A stretch of 5,178 bases of DNA from Bacteroidota bacterium (GTDB lineage Bacteria > Bacteroidota > Bacteroidia > 2-12-FULL-35-15). Positions 1 to 5,178 of the stretch are shown in pieces. Every line of letters starts with the position of its first letter. Position 1 is the stretch's first letter. Where the stretch lies: contig JAHEYA010000217.1 in the NCBI GenBank assembly GCA_023251855.1, positions 1 through 5,178 of the forward strand. Reading direction: 5' to 3'. The translations under genes and the position numbers were made by a program. The notes under the pieces were generated by a model, which was not told the origin of the DNA, did not search any database, and saw only the letters and a list, made by a program, of their open reading frames with translations.

Positions 1-28
1 TATATTCTAGCAGTAAATTCCAACGAAA

Positions 29-59
29 TTTGAATTTACGTATTAATGTCATATATTTG
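29..59 (+). promoter_or_regulatory. Bacteroidota-type promoter of the toxin-antitoxin operon
   Basis: TTTG at 29-32 is followed, after exactly 19 bases, by TATATTTG at 52-59. This fits the known Bacteroidota primary-sigma consensus (TTTG near -33 and TAnnTTTG near -7) at every defined position. Transcription would start around 64-68, leaving a leader of only about 12-16 bases before the ATG at 80. There is no Shine-Dalgarno sequence in that leader, which is usual in this phylum. The match is read directly from the sequence; that it drives the antitoxin gene is inferred from position. Confidence 0.7.
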
Positions 60-66
60 TACGTAT
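37..66. promoter_or_regulatory. Candidate operator: paired TACGTA palindromes flanking the -7 box
   Basis: The self-complementary hexamer TACGTA occurs at 37-42 and again at 60-65, inside the longer direct repeat TACGTAT (37-43 and 60-66). The copies are 23 bp apart, about two helical turns, and sit on either side of the -7 element. A further inverted pair, TAATGT (44-49) and ACATTA (68-73), lies around the same element. Ribbon-helix-helix antitoxins usually repress their own promoter by binding short palindromes as adjacent dimers, so this is a plausible autoregulatory site. No binding evidence can be seen from sequence alone. Confidence 0.4.
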
Positions 67-79
67 AACATTATAACAC

Positions 80-325
80 ATGGACACTAAATTGACCTTA
101 AAGCTGGACCACTCTATAATTGAGCAAGCAAAAATGTATGCTAAGAAAAAAAACACAAGCCTTTCCCAATTAATAGAATCATATCTTGGGTTATTGGTTG
201 ACCCTAAAGAAAGTCATCAAATAACTCCTCTCGTTAAAAGCTTATCTGGAGTTGCAAATCTTCCTAAAAACTTTGACTACGAAAAAGATTATAAAAAACA
301 TTTATTAAACAAATACTCGAAATAG
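80..325 (+). CDS. DUF6364-type ribbon-helix-helix antitoxin
   Basis: This 81-residue protein is the likely antitoxin of a type II toxin-antitoxin pair: it should neutralise the PIN ribonuclease encoded next to it and repress the shared promoter. Residues 1-38 fit a ribbon-helix-helix fold: a short strand (TKLTLKLD) followed by two helices, the second carrying SLSQLIESYLGLL. The C-terminal half has the conserved pattern of this Bacteroidota family: a PLVKSLSGV segment (about 50-58), then LP, then FDYEKDYKKHLLNKY. This part is expected to be the toxin-binding tail. The ATG at 80 is favoured because the MDTKLTLKLD start is typical of the family and lies just downstream of a good promoter. The gene ends three bases before the toxin start, the usual antitoxin-first order. 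Family recognition is from memory of the conserved pattern. Confidence 0.85.
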   Translation: MDTKLTLKLDHSIIEQAKMYAKKKNTSLSQLIESYLGLLVDPKESHQITPLVKSLSGVANLPKNFDYEKDYKKHLLNKYSK

Positions 326-328
326 AGA

Positions 329-742
329 ATGACAAAAGTATTTGTGGACACTGATGTTTGTATCGACTTGCTATCGGGAAGGAAACCATTTAACAAAACT
401 GCGGAAATACTATTTTCTCTTGCAGACAGGGATAAAATTAAAATATATATTTCATCGCTCTCTTTTGCTAATATAGATTATGTATTGCGCTCACAATACT
501 CAACAATACATTCCAGACAAATAATTGCAAAATTTAAAACTTTAGTTAATGTGTTATCTGTTGACAGTAATACAATTGACTTGGCTATTGCTTCTGATTT
601 TAATGATTTTGAAGATTCAATACAATATTGTTGCGCTATTGAAAATAACTTAACAACGATTATTACTAGAAATATAAAAGACTATAAAAAAGCGACTATT
701 AAAGTTTTAACTCCTGAAACCTTTGTGTTAAGACCAGAATAG
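329..742 (+). CDS. PIN-domain (VapC-like) toxin ribonuclease
   Basis: This 137-residue protein is a single PIN domain, the usual size for a VapC-type toxin that cleaves RNA with a metal-binding acidic cluster. Visible elements are the first strand with Asp7 and Asp9 (KVFVDTDVCIDLL), the GRKPF segment after the first helix, the strand-helix ISSLSFANIDYVLR, the acidic FEDSIQ motif (Glu95, Asp96), and the final strand with ITRNIKDYK (Asp118). The position where classical VapC proteins carry a conserved Glu is Asn48 here; related PIN proteins paired with DUF6364 antitoxins appear to share the ANI pattern, so this may be a family trait rather than loss of activity. The gene begins three bases after the antitoxin stop, so the two should be translationally coupled. 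The RNA target cannot be told from sequence. Confidence 0.85.
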   Translation: MTKVFVDTDVCIDLLSGRKPFNKTAEILFSLADRDKIKIYISSLSFANIDYVLRSQYSTIHSRQIIAKFKTLVNVLSVDSNTIDLAIASDFNDFEDSIQYCCAIENNLTTIITRNIKDYKKATIKVLTPETFVLRPE

Positions 743-753
743 AAAAGTCCATT

Positions 754-1623
754 ATGATCCTAATAGCAGACAGCGGCTCTACAAAAACCGATTGGCGACT
801 GATTGATGAACAAAAAAAAATTCATCAATTCGCTACACAAGGCTTAAACCCTTATTTTCAAACTTCTAAGCAAATTTCGGAGATTCTTAAATCGGAATTG
901 ATACCTCAATTAGATTCTTCTTTCTCACATCTCACATCTCATATCTCATATCTAATATCTCACATCTTCTTTTATGGAGCCGGCTGCAAAGCAGATTCTA
1001 AAAAGGAAATTGTAAAAACTGCTTTAAATGAAAGTTTTCCAAAATCAATTATTGAAATCAATACCGACCTGTTAGGTGCTGCGCGTGCTTTGTGTGGCAC
1101 AAACCCAGGAATAGCTGCTATTTTAGGAACCGGTTCTAATACCTGTTATTATGATGGTTCAAGTATCATTGAAAATAGAGCATCCTTAGGTTATGCATTA
1201 GGAGATGAAGGAAGCGGGGCACATATTGGAAAAACCTTTGTTCAGGCTTATCTGAACAAAGAAATGCCGGCAGATCTTGCCACTCGTTTTTATGAAAGAT
1301 TCAAATTAAGTACTGATGATATTTTAGATGCAATCTATAAACAACCCATGCCTAATAGGTTTTTAGCCTCTTTTAGTAAATTTATTTATCAAAATATAAA
1401 AGAGCAATATGTGATTGATTTGATTGTAGGCTGTTTTGAACAATTTTTTGACAAACATATTTGTAAATATTCACAACACAAAGAAGTGAAATTGAGCTGT
1501 ACAGGCTCCGTTGCATTCTATTACAGCAATATTTTACGTGCTGTTGCCACCAACAAAGGTGTTGCCATTGAAACAATTGTAGAAACCCCAATAGCGGGAT
1601 TAACGTTATATCACCTTCGCTAA
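754..1623 (+). CDS. BadF/BadG/BcrA/BcrD-family ATPase, N-acetylglucosamine kinase-like
   Basis: This 289-residue cytoplasmic protein belongs to the actin-like (ASKHA) ATPase fold. Motifs in order: phosphate-1 loop ADSGSTKTDW (about 5-14), the FYGAGC turn (73-78), NTDLLGAARAL with the likely catalytic Asp105, phosphate-2 loop ILGTGSN (123-129), SLGYALGDEGSGAHIG (144-159), and the adenosine motif LSCTGSVAFYY (247-257). The GDEGSG motif and overall length fit the Bacteroidota members usually annotated as N-acetylglucosamine kinases or amino-sugar kinases of cell-wall recycling; the exact sugar is not shown. Residues 58-71 (SHLTSHISYLISHI) are encoded by a 7-bp tandem repeat and look like a slippage-derived insert just before the FYGAGC strand. 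The ATG at 754 gives the family-typical MILIADSGST start. Only 11 bp separate it from the toxin gene and no good promoter of its own is visible, so read-through from the toxin-antitoxin promoter is possible. Confidence 0.85.
   Translation: MILIADSGSTKTDWRLIDEQKKIHQFATQGLNPYFQTSKQISEILKSELIPQLDSSFSHLTSHISYLISHIFFYGAGCKADSKKEIVKTALNESFPKSIIEINTDLLGAARALCGTNPGIAAILGTGSNTCYYDGSSIIENRASLGYALGDEGSGAHIGKTFVQAYLNKEMPADLATRFYERFKLSTDDILDAIYKQPMPNRFLASFSKFIYQNIKEQYVIDLIVGCFEQFFDKHICKYSQHKEVKLSCTGSVAFYYSNILRAVATNKGVAIETIVETPIAGLTLYHLR
924..965 (+). repeat. Six tandem copies of a 7-bp repeat inside the kinase gene
   Basis: The copies run without gaps: CTCACAT (924-930), CTCACAT (931-937), CTCATAT (938-944), CTCATAT (945-951), CTAATAT (952-958) and CTCACAT (959-965). 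Because 7 is not a multiple of 3, the repeat is read in all three frames and gives a 7-residue peptide period (SHLTSHI then SYLISHI). Six copies total 42 bp, so the reading frame is kept. Gain or loss of one or two copies would shift the frame. Confidence 0.9.
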
Positions 1624-1681
1624 ACCCCTTGTTCAGAACTTAATTGGATCGTAGCGGGACGCTACGCTCAACTGGGGGGTT
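1623..1681. terminator. Composite hairpin after the kinase stop, possible bidirectional terminator
   Basis: The upper part is a perfect 7-bp stem, CGTAGCG (1650-1656) and CGCTACG (1660-1666), with a 3-base GGA loop. Outside it AACCCC (1623-1628) pairs with GGGGTT (1676-1681). Between these, GTT (1631-1633) pairs with AAC (1670-1672) and AG (1635-1636) with CT (1667-1668), leaving a 13-base bulge at 1637-1649. It starts at the last base of the kinase stop codon and lies between converging genes, so a terminator role is plausible. There is no clear U-tract after it on either strand, so it is not a classical intrinsic terminator. It may instead be a palindromic intergenic repeat of REP type. Confidence 0.4.
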
Positions 1682-1837
1682 ATTGGCAATGTCGTTATTT
1701 AATCACATCATCAGGCAGAGGGTTGAAATGTGGAAGTTTATTTCTCGACTCTGCTCGAAACGATAGCGCACGTAGTCAGTTCGAGCATTCTGCGTTGAAG
1801 CAGACATATCGAGAACATTATTATTTGGGCTCGAGAT
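1624..1837. other. Intergenic spacer between convergent genes, no gene seen
   Basis: These 214 bp separate the converging kinase and yebC genes. I see no credible coding region, tRNA or promoter. The spacer is richer in G and C than the flanking genes and contains the hairpin at 1623-1681 and the nested inverted repeats at 1742-1815. TCGA occurs five times between 1745 and 1834 (near 1746, 1756, 1781, 1809 and 1832), an unusual density for AT-rich DNA and a product of the repeat arms plus one extra CTCGAG at 1830-1835. Confidence 0.6.
1742..1815. repeat. Nested inverted repeats that can fold as a three-way junction
   Basis: Outer arms TTCTCGA (1742-1748) and TCGAGAA (1809-1815) are perfect complements. 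Inside them are two further inverted pairs: GCTCGAA (1753-1759) with TTCGAGC (1780-1786), enclosing 20 bases, and TCTGC (1789-1793) with GCAGA (1800-1804), enclosing 6 bases. The whole can fold on either strand as a stem carrying two hairpin arms. The TTCTCGA-n-GCTCGAA arrangement resembles TCGA-rich intergenic repeats I recall from Bacteroidota genomes, where it would be a dispersed repeat; that link is from memory and unverified. It begins 23 bases after the yebC stop on the minus strand, so it could also affect the yebC transcript end. Confidence 0.55.
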
Positions 1838-2545
1838 TTATTTCAAATTATGATACACTGTTTGCACATCCTCATCCTCTTCCAACTTCCCAACTAAAAT
1901 CATCACTTCCTCCACTTGTGCATCTGATAATTCAACTGAAGAGTTGGGGATACGCTCCAATTCAGAGCTGATGATATGTAATTTTTTAGCTTCCAACGCT
2001 TTTTGCATGGTGCCAAAGTCAGTAAATGCAGTATATACAACAATTTCTTCCTCATCACTTTCAACTTCATCGGCACCAAAATCGATCAGATCCATTTCTA
2101 ATTCTTCCACATTAATTTTTTCATTTTTAATGCGAAAAACTCCTTTTCGTTCAAATAAATAATCTAACGAACCGGTTTTACCAAGCTCACCACCATAACG
2201 ATTAAAATTCATTCTCACATTGGCAACAGTACGTGTGGGGTTATCACTAGCACACTCACATAAAATTGCAGTACCGTAAGGACCTTTTCCTTCATAAACA
2301 ATTTCCTGTAAATTAGATTCGTCTTTTGATGTGGCACGTTTTATAGCAGCATCAATACGATCTTTGGGCATATTCAACCCTTTTGCATTTTGAATAGCAA
2401 CCCTCAAACGTGAATTACCGGCAGGATCTCCGCCACCCAATTTTATAGCAATTGCAATCTCTTTACCAATTCGGGTAAAGCCTTTCGCCATTTTATCATA
2501 GCGGGCAAACATTTTATACTTGCGTTTTTCGAATACACGTCCCAT
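1838..2545 (-). CDS. yebC: YebC/PmpR/TACO1-family protein
   Basis: This 235-residue cytoplasmic protein covers the full three-domain YebC family, close to the usual length of about 240. Members have been described both as DNA-binding regulators (PmpR) and, more recently, with the mitochondrial homologue TACO1, as ribosome-associated factors that relieve stalling; the second role is the likelier general one. Signature stretches are MGRVFEKRK at the start, AKGFTRIGKEI (20-30), SRLRVAIQNAKGLNMPKDRIDAAIKRA (45-71), YEGKGPYGTAILCE (84-97), DNPTRTVANVR (101-111), GSLDYLFERKGVF (125-137), and the C-terminal LEEDEDVQTVYHN (221-233). The ATG at 2545 is chosen over Met12 and Met19 because Bacteroidota homologues begin MGR-x-FE-x-RK. 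It follows the membrane-protein gene by 68 bp on the same strand and converges on the kinase. No good promoter match is visible in that 68-bp gap, so shared transcription remains possible. Confidence 0.95.
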   Translation of the reverse strand: MGRVFEKRKYKMFARYDKMAKGFTRIGKEIAIAIKLGGGDPAGNSRLRVAIQNAKGLNMPKDRIDAAIKRATSKDESNLQEIVYEGKGPYGTAILCECASDNPTRTVANVRMNFNRYGGELGKTGSLDYLFERKGVFRIKNEKINVEELEMDLIDFGADEVESDEEEIVVYTAFTDFGTMQKALEAKKLHIISSELERIPNSSVELSDAQVEEVMILVGKLEEDEDVQTVYHNLK

Positions 2546-2546
2546 A

Positions 2547-2564
2547 ATTAATATAACTATTAAT
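2547..2564. repeat. AT-only inverted repeat just upstream of the yebC start
   Basis: ATTAATA (2547-2553) and TATTAAT (2558-2564) are perfect inverted repeats around the 4-base spacer TAAC, ending one base before the yebC ATG (2545 on the minus strand). A second palindrome, ATTATAAT, follows at 2566-2573. The site lies in the ribosome-entry region and could be an operator or a weak hairpin. In AT-rich DNA, chance is a real alternative. Confidence 0.3.
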
Positions 2565-2613
2565 GATTATAATTTTTTTCTAAACCTATGTAAAATTAGA
2601 AAATTATTTTTGA

Positions 2614-3891
2614 CTATAACAATTTTAAATAGGATGTCAGATCCCACACATCGCCATGAAAACAGCCATCATAATAATATTCAATATCCATATTCAGAAA
2701 ACAACAGAATCCAATAAATAAAATCATTGCATATTTATAGGATTTATGTCTAAAGGTATATTCTAACAAGTAAGCGAAAGGAATAATTAATAATGCATAA
2801 TATTCAACAAAACTCCTGGCACCAAATGCACAACCAAACCACCAGTTCCACCAACTTGCAAAAATATAACTTATCAATAAAAATAAGAATCCAATAAATA
2901 ACCCCTCCCATTTTATATGTTTTATCATAACAAAAATTCCGATAATAGATCCTATTACTAAAGGAGTATAGGTAAACAGTCCATTATTGGTGCTAAACCA
3001 AACTTCAACTAGTTGAGGATTTTTCCAAAAAGAAAAACTCTCATTGCCGTAGGAGTATGTTATAAAGTGGCCTGTAGTTTTGTGCCAATATAAAAACTGT
3101 GGAATAGCAAGAAGAAATGCTAATAGTACAGCAATTGTAATTTTTAATTTATTGAAAAATAAAAAACGAATTCGTGCAAAAAAATCGACTTTACTTTTGA
3201 TATTATAAAAAAACGGAAATAATCCAAGTAAAATATTTGTTGGTCTTGTTAAAAGAACTAAAATAATACAACAGTAAAAAAGCAGGTAATAGTTAAAATT
3301 TGATTTAGAAGTTATGTATGGTGTTAAATAAATAATCGAAGAGAATAAAAAAAACGAATAAACATGGGACATCCCTGGCATATCAATGCTGTAATAATAT
3401 AAATTACTTCCGGCAAAAAATAAAAGAGGAGAGATAAAAGAAATTAAAGGGCGAAAGTGTAATGCTAAAAATTTGCTCAAAAGAAACAATCCTATGCAGC
3501 AATAAAATATTCCGGAAAAATATAAACCAAATGAATATATTTTTGAAAAACCATCTGCTTCATAACCCAACGGTTTTGCGAGTAAGTGGCAAGTTAAAAA
3601 AAATGGAGTTTGTAAAATAGCAGAACCACTGGGATATTTTGTAGCTACCCTATTATTAATAGAATCAAGTTGAAACCCATTTCCTGTTTTATCACCAATC
3701 CCAATCGGAAACTTTGACGCATTATTTCCATAAATAAACCAAATAGGCTGATACACATAATATCCCGCAGCATCAGCCCAGATTACTCCATGATAGGTAT
3801 TGATTTTATCTTTACTGTGCTTGTTGAAAGAAAGAAAAAGGGCAAGGGGGAAAATCAGCAGCAGAAATATTTTGGGCTTTAAAAGCGTCAT
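2614..3891 (-). CDS. Polytopic membrane protein, GT-C glycosyltransferase-like
   Basis: This roughly 425-residue protein has about ten to twelve hydrophobic segments and would sit in the inner membrane. Several features recall GT-C glycosyltransferases (PMT/ArnT-like), which use lipid-linked sugars on the periplasmic side. An early loop carries WADAAGYYVYQPIWF, in the place where such enzymes hold a catalytic Asp. Further on are a conserved-looking KYPSGSAILQTPFF, MPGMSHVYSFFLF, LLTRPTN at the start of a membrane helix, FSTNNGLFTYTPL, and WWNWWFGCAFGARSFVEYY. These patterns recur in Bacteroidota membrane proteins listed as hypothetical or GT-C-like; donor and acceptor are unknown. The start is placed at the ATG at 3891; a TTG two codons upstream (3897) is less likely. 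It begins 16 bp after the stop of the upstream secreted-protein gene, so the two are probably co-transcribed. Membrane topology is read from hydrophobicity; the enzymatic role is inference. Confidence 0.75.
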   Translation of the reverse strand: MTLLKPKIFLLLIFPLALFLSFNKHSKDKINTYHGVIWADAAGYYVYQPIWFIYGNNASKFPIGIGDKTGNGFQLDSINNRVATKYPSGSAILQTPFFLTCHLLAKPLGYEADGFSKIYSFGLYFSGIFYCCIGLFLLSKFLALHFRPLISFISPLLFFAGSNLYYYSIDMPGMSHVYSFFLFSSIIYLTPYITSKSNFNYYLLFYCCIILVLLTRPTNILLGLFPFFYNIKSKVDFFARIRFLFFNKLKITIAVLLAFLLAIPQFLYWHKTTGHFITYSYGNESFSFWKNPQLVEVWFSTNNGLFTYTPLVIGSIIGIFVMIKHIKWEGLFIGFLFLLISYIFASWWNWWFGCAFGARSFVEYYALLIIPFAYLLEYTFRHKSYKYAMILFIGFCCFLNMDIEYYYDGCFHGDVWDLTSYLKLL

Positions 3892-3907
3892 TAGCAATTA
3901 GAACAAA

Positions 3908-5178
3908 TTAATGTTGAATGATCAATTTTTGATTTGTAAAAAAGCCATCATTTTCTATACTAATTATATAAATCCCTGAAATAAATTCGCCTGTATTAAT
4001 TTTTAAGGGCTCTGAAAAAGCGCTACTATTAATGATTTTCCGGTATTCATTGCGACCAAAGATGTCAGTTATACTTATTGTAAACGAATTTTTATTAAGT
4101 AGCGATTTATTATTTAAACTTAAATAAACGATATCGAACGAAGGATTTGGGAATATTTTAAAACCAGAATCAGACTTTGAAATTTCATTTAAACCGGTAG
4201 TAACATTAACTACATTAGCTGATGAAACTCCATTACTATCCGTTTTCACTAAATAAATATGTTCCAAATTGGAGTAAGATGTTGAGTTTCCACAAATGAT
4301 GTATCCTTTGTCTTTAGTATTGTTTATTGAGTACGCATTTTCCATTCTATTTCCTCCAAACGTTGCGGAATGAAAGCCATTATATGGGTTTTCTACATAC
4401 ATTAAAAATTCAGAAGTGCCTAATCCAAATCCATACGTGTACGTATAACCTGCGGATGCGAATCTTCCGCCAATTGCTTGTTTAATAGAATTTATTCCGT
4501 CTTCATCAACTCCCCCATACGTTGCATTGCTGATGAATGAACCTGTTGATGATAATTTAATTACTAAGCCATCATAATCACCGGCACCAAAACTTTTTGT
4601 TTTTCCTCCGATAATGAAGTCTCCATTATAACTTTGCAAAACATCAGATGCAATATCTTCTTTTATTCCACCATATTTTTTTGTCCATATTGTATCTCCG
4701 ATATTATTCGTTTTAACAGTATAAAAATCTCCCTTATCATCTCCAAAACTTTTGGTAAAGCCAGTTAGGATATAGCCTCCATCACTTGTTTGTTTAACAC
4801 TTTTTGCTTCATCCTCGTTAGTACCACCATAAGTTTTTGTCCAGAGGGTATCACCAAGAGCATTTATTCTCACTAAATACATGTCTTCATTACCTTTCCC
4901 GGAACTAAAGGTACCACCTGCAATAATATAGCCTCCATCCATAGTTTGTTCAATAGAATAAGCGAAATCCCAATTAGCTCCCCCGTATGTTTTTGTCCAG
5001 GTAATTTCACCTGATTTATTAGTTTTGATAACATACATATCATAACCCCCTTGCCCAAAACTATTGGTATAACCGGCAATTACAAAACCAGTGTCGCTTG
5101 TTTCTTTAATAGAATAGGCCTGGTCAATGTTAATTCCTCCAAATGTTTTTTGCCATTGTCCAACTCCTAAAGAATCTG
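3908..5178 (-). CDS. Secreted repeat protein with C-terminal T9SS sorting domain (5' end outside window)
   Basis: The reading frame stays open to the window edge, so the N-terminus, including any signal peptide, is missing; 422 residues are visible. The internal ATG at 5038 is not the real start, because the 46 codons before it (GQWQKTFGG onwards) continue the same repeat. About 316 residues form six repeats of 52-53 residues with the pattern W-x-KTYGG, D-x-A-x-S, QT-x-DGGYI-x-x-G-x-T-x-S-x-G and D-x-Y-x-VK, likely blades of a beta-propeller. The last 85 residues are a type A Por/T9SS sorting domain: FPNPSFD near its start, ISITDIFGR in the middle, and FISGIYIISI and QKLIIQH at the end. The protein should cross the outer membrane through the type IX system and be attached to the surface or released. 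No catalytic residues are evident, so a binding or structural role is possible but not shown. Confidence 0.85.
   Translation of the reverse strand, partial: DSLGVGQWQKTFGGINIDQAYSIKETSDTGFVIAGYTNSFGQGGYDMYVIKTNKSGEITWTKTYGGANWDFAYSIEQTMDGGYIIAGGTFSSGKGNEDMYLVRINALGDTLWTKTYGGTNEDEAKSVKQTSDGGYILTGFTKSFGDDKGDFYTVKTNNIGDTIWTKKYGGIKEDIASDVLQSYNGDFIIGGKTKSFGAGDYDGLVIKLSSTGSFISNATYGGVDEDGINSIKQAIGGRFASAGYTYTYGFGLGTSEFLMYVENPYNGFHSATFGGNRMENAYSINNTKDKGYIICGNSTSYSNLEHIYLVKTDSNGVSSANVVNVTTGLNEISKSDSGFKIFPNPSFDIVYLSLNNKSLLNKNSFTISITDIFGRNEYRKIINSSAFSEPLKINTGEFISGIYIISIENDGFFTNQKLIIQH
3911..4165 (-). other. T9SS type A C-terminal sorting domain coding segment
   Basis: The segment encodes about 85 residues from GFKIFPNPS to the C-terminal KLIIQH. 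It has the expected order of an FPNP opening, an I-x-D-x-x-GR central strand, an SGIYI strand and a hydrophobic QKLII end. Such domains are recognised by the type IX outer-membrane machinery and usually removed after export. Confidence 0.85.
4229..5178 (-). repeat. Six-unit coding repeat array with a 156-bp period
   Basis: The position of the Trp that opens the W-x-KTYGG motif maps to codons at 5153-5155, 4997-4999, 4841-4843 and 4685-4687, each exactly 156 bp apart. Two degenerate units follow, at about 4529 (Ser in place of Trp) and 4370 (His in place of Trp, after a 159-bp step). Repeats are recognisable at DNA level: gtttttgtcc at 4833 and 4989, with one-base or few-base variants at 4677 and 5145. 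The array continues past the window edge. Confidence 0.85.

Noticed and set aside
718..725. AACCTTTG as a -7 box for a separate kinase promoter
   Set aside because: One mismatch to TAnnTTTG and no TTTG about 19 bases upstream; too weak to report as a promoter.
924..965. Heptamer array as a CRISPR-like or iteron-type origin repeat
   Set aside because: Units are contiguous without spacers and lie within a coding frame that stays intact, with no neighbouring replication or cas genes.
1382..1591. Minus-strand open frame of 69 codons
   Set aside because: It lies wholly antisense within the kinase gene, including the conserved adenosine-motif region; a shadow frame.
1723..1971. Plus-strand open frame of 82 codons
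   Set aside because: It spans the inverted-repeat spacer and then runs antisense over the well-supported yebC C-terminus; its product is low in complexity and resembles no family.
1944..2162. Plus-strand open frame of 72 codons with a Ser-rich product
   Set aside because: Antisense to yebC; the Ser-rich composition comes from the acidic codons on the other strand.
2591..2613. AT-rich run after the membrane-protein stop as an intrinsic terminator
   Set aside because: Only A/T self-complementarity with no GC stem; not separable from background composition.
2520..2717. Plus-strand open frame of 65 codons across the yebC to membrane-protein gap
   Set aside because: It overlaps both real genes on the opposite strand, and no start signal or family pattern supports it.
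3892..3897. TTG start for the membrane protein, two codons upstream
   Set aside because: An ATG is available at 3891 with no ribosome-binding signal favouring the TTG, so the ATG was preferred.
4873..5079. Second minus-strand frame of 68 codons within the repeat protein
   Set aside because: Out-of-frame shadow of the repeat array; its apparent repetition comes from the 156-bp period of the real frame.

Overview
The window looks like chromosomal DNA from a member of the Bacteroidota. The supporting signs are AT-rich coding sequence, a promoter of the TTTG-N19-TAnnTTTG type at 29-59, almost no Shine-Dalgarno sequences, a surface protein ending in a type IX secretion (Por) sorting domain, and a YebC protein with the MGR-x-FE-x-RK start seen in this phylum. 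The genus cannot be told from the sequence.

Layout. The plus strand (1-1623) carries a two-gene toxin-antitoxin module: a DUF6364-type ribbon-helix-helix antitoxin (80-325) and a PIN-domain toxin (329-742). Eleven bases later comes a BadF/BadG-type sugar kinase-like ATPase (754-1623). The kinase gene contains a block of six tandem 7-bp repeats that is translated into a 14-residue insert. A 214-bp intergenic spacer (1624-1837) separates it from the minus-strand genes. The spacer has no gene but holds two compact inverted-repeat structures and lies between converging genes. The minus strand (5178 down to 1838) carries, in transcription order, the 3' part of a secreted repeat protein with a C-terminal T9SS signal (the gene runs off the window), a polytopic membrane protein resembling GT-C glycosyltransferases (start 16 bp after the previous stop), and yebC (68 bp further on).

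How the genes relate. The toxin-antitoxin pair is a self-contained, probably autoregulated unit, and the kinase may be read from its transcript. The surface protein and the membrane protein are close enough to share a transcript, but a functional link is inference only. YebC is a housekeeping translation-related factor and probably has its own expression signals.

I do not see a convincing undescribed system. The items most worth a second look are the heptamer tandem repeat inside the kinase gene, the two inverted-repeat structures in the spacer, and the 156-bp-period repeat array of the surface protein.
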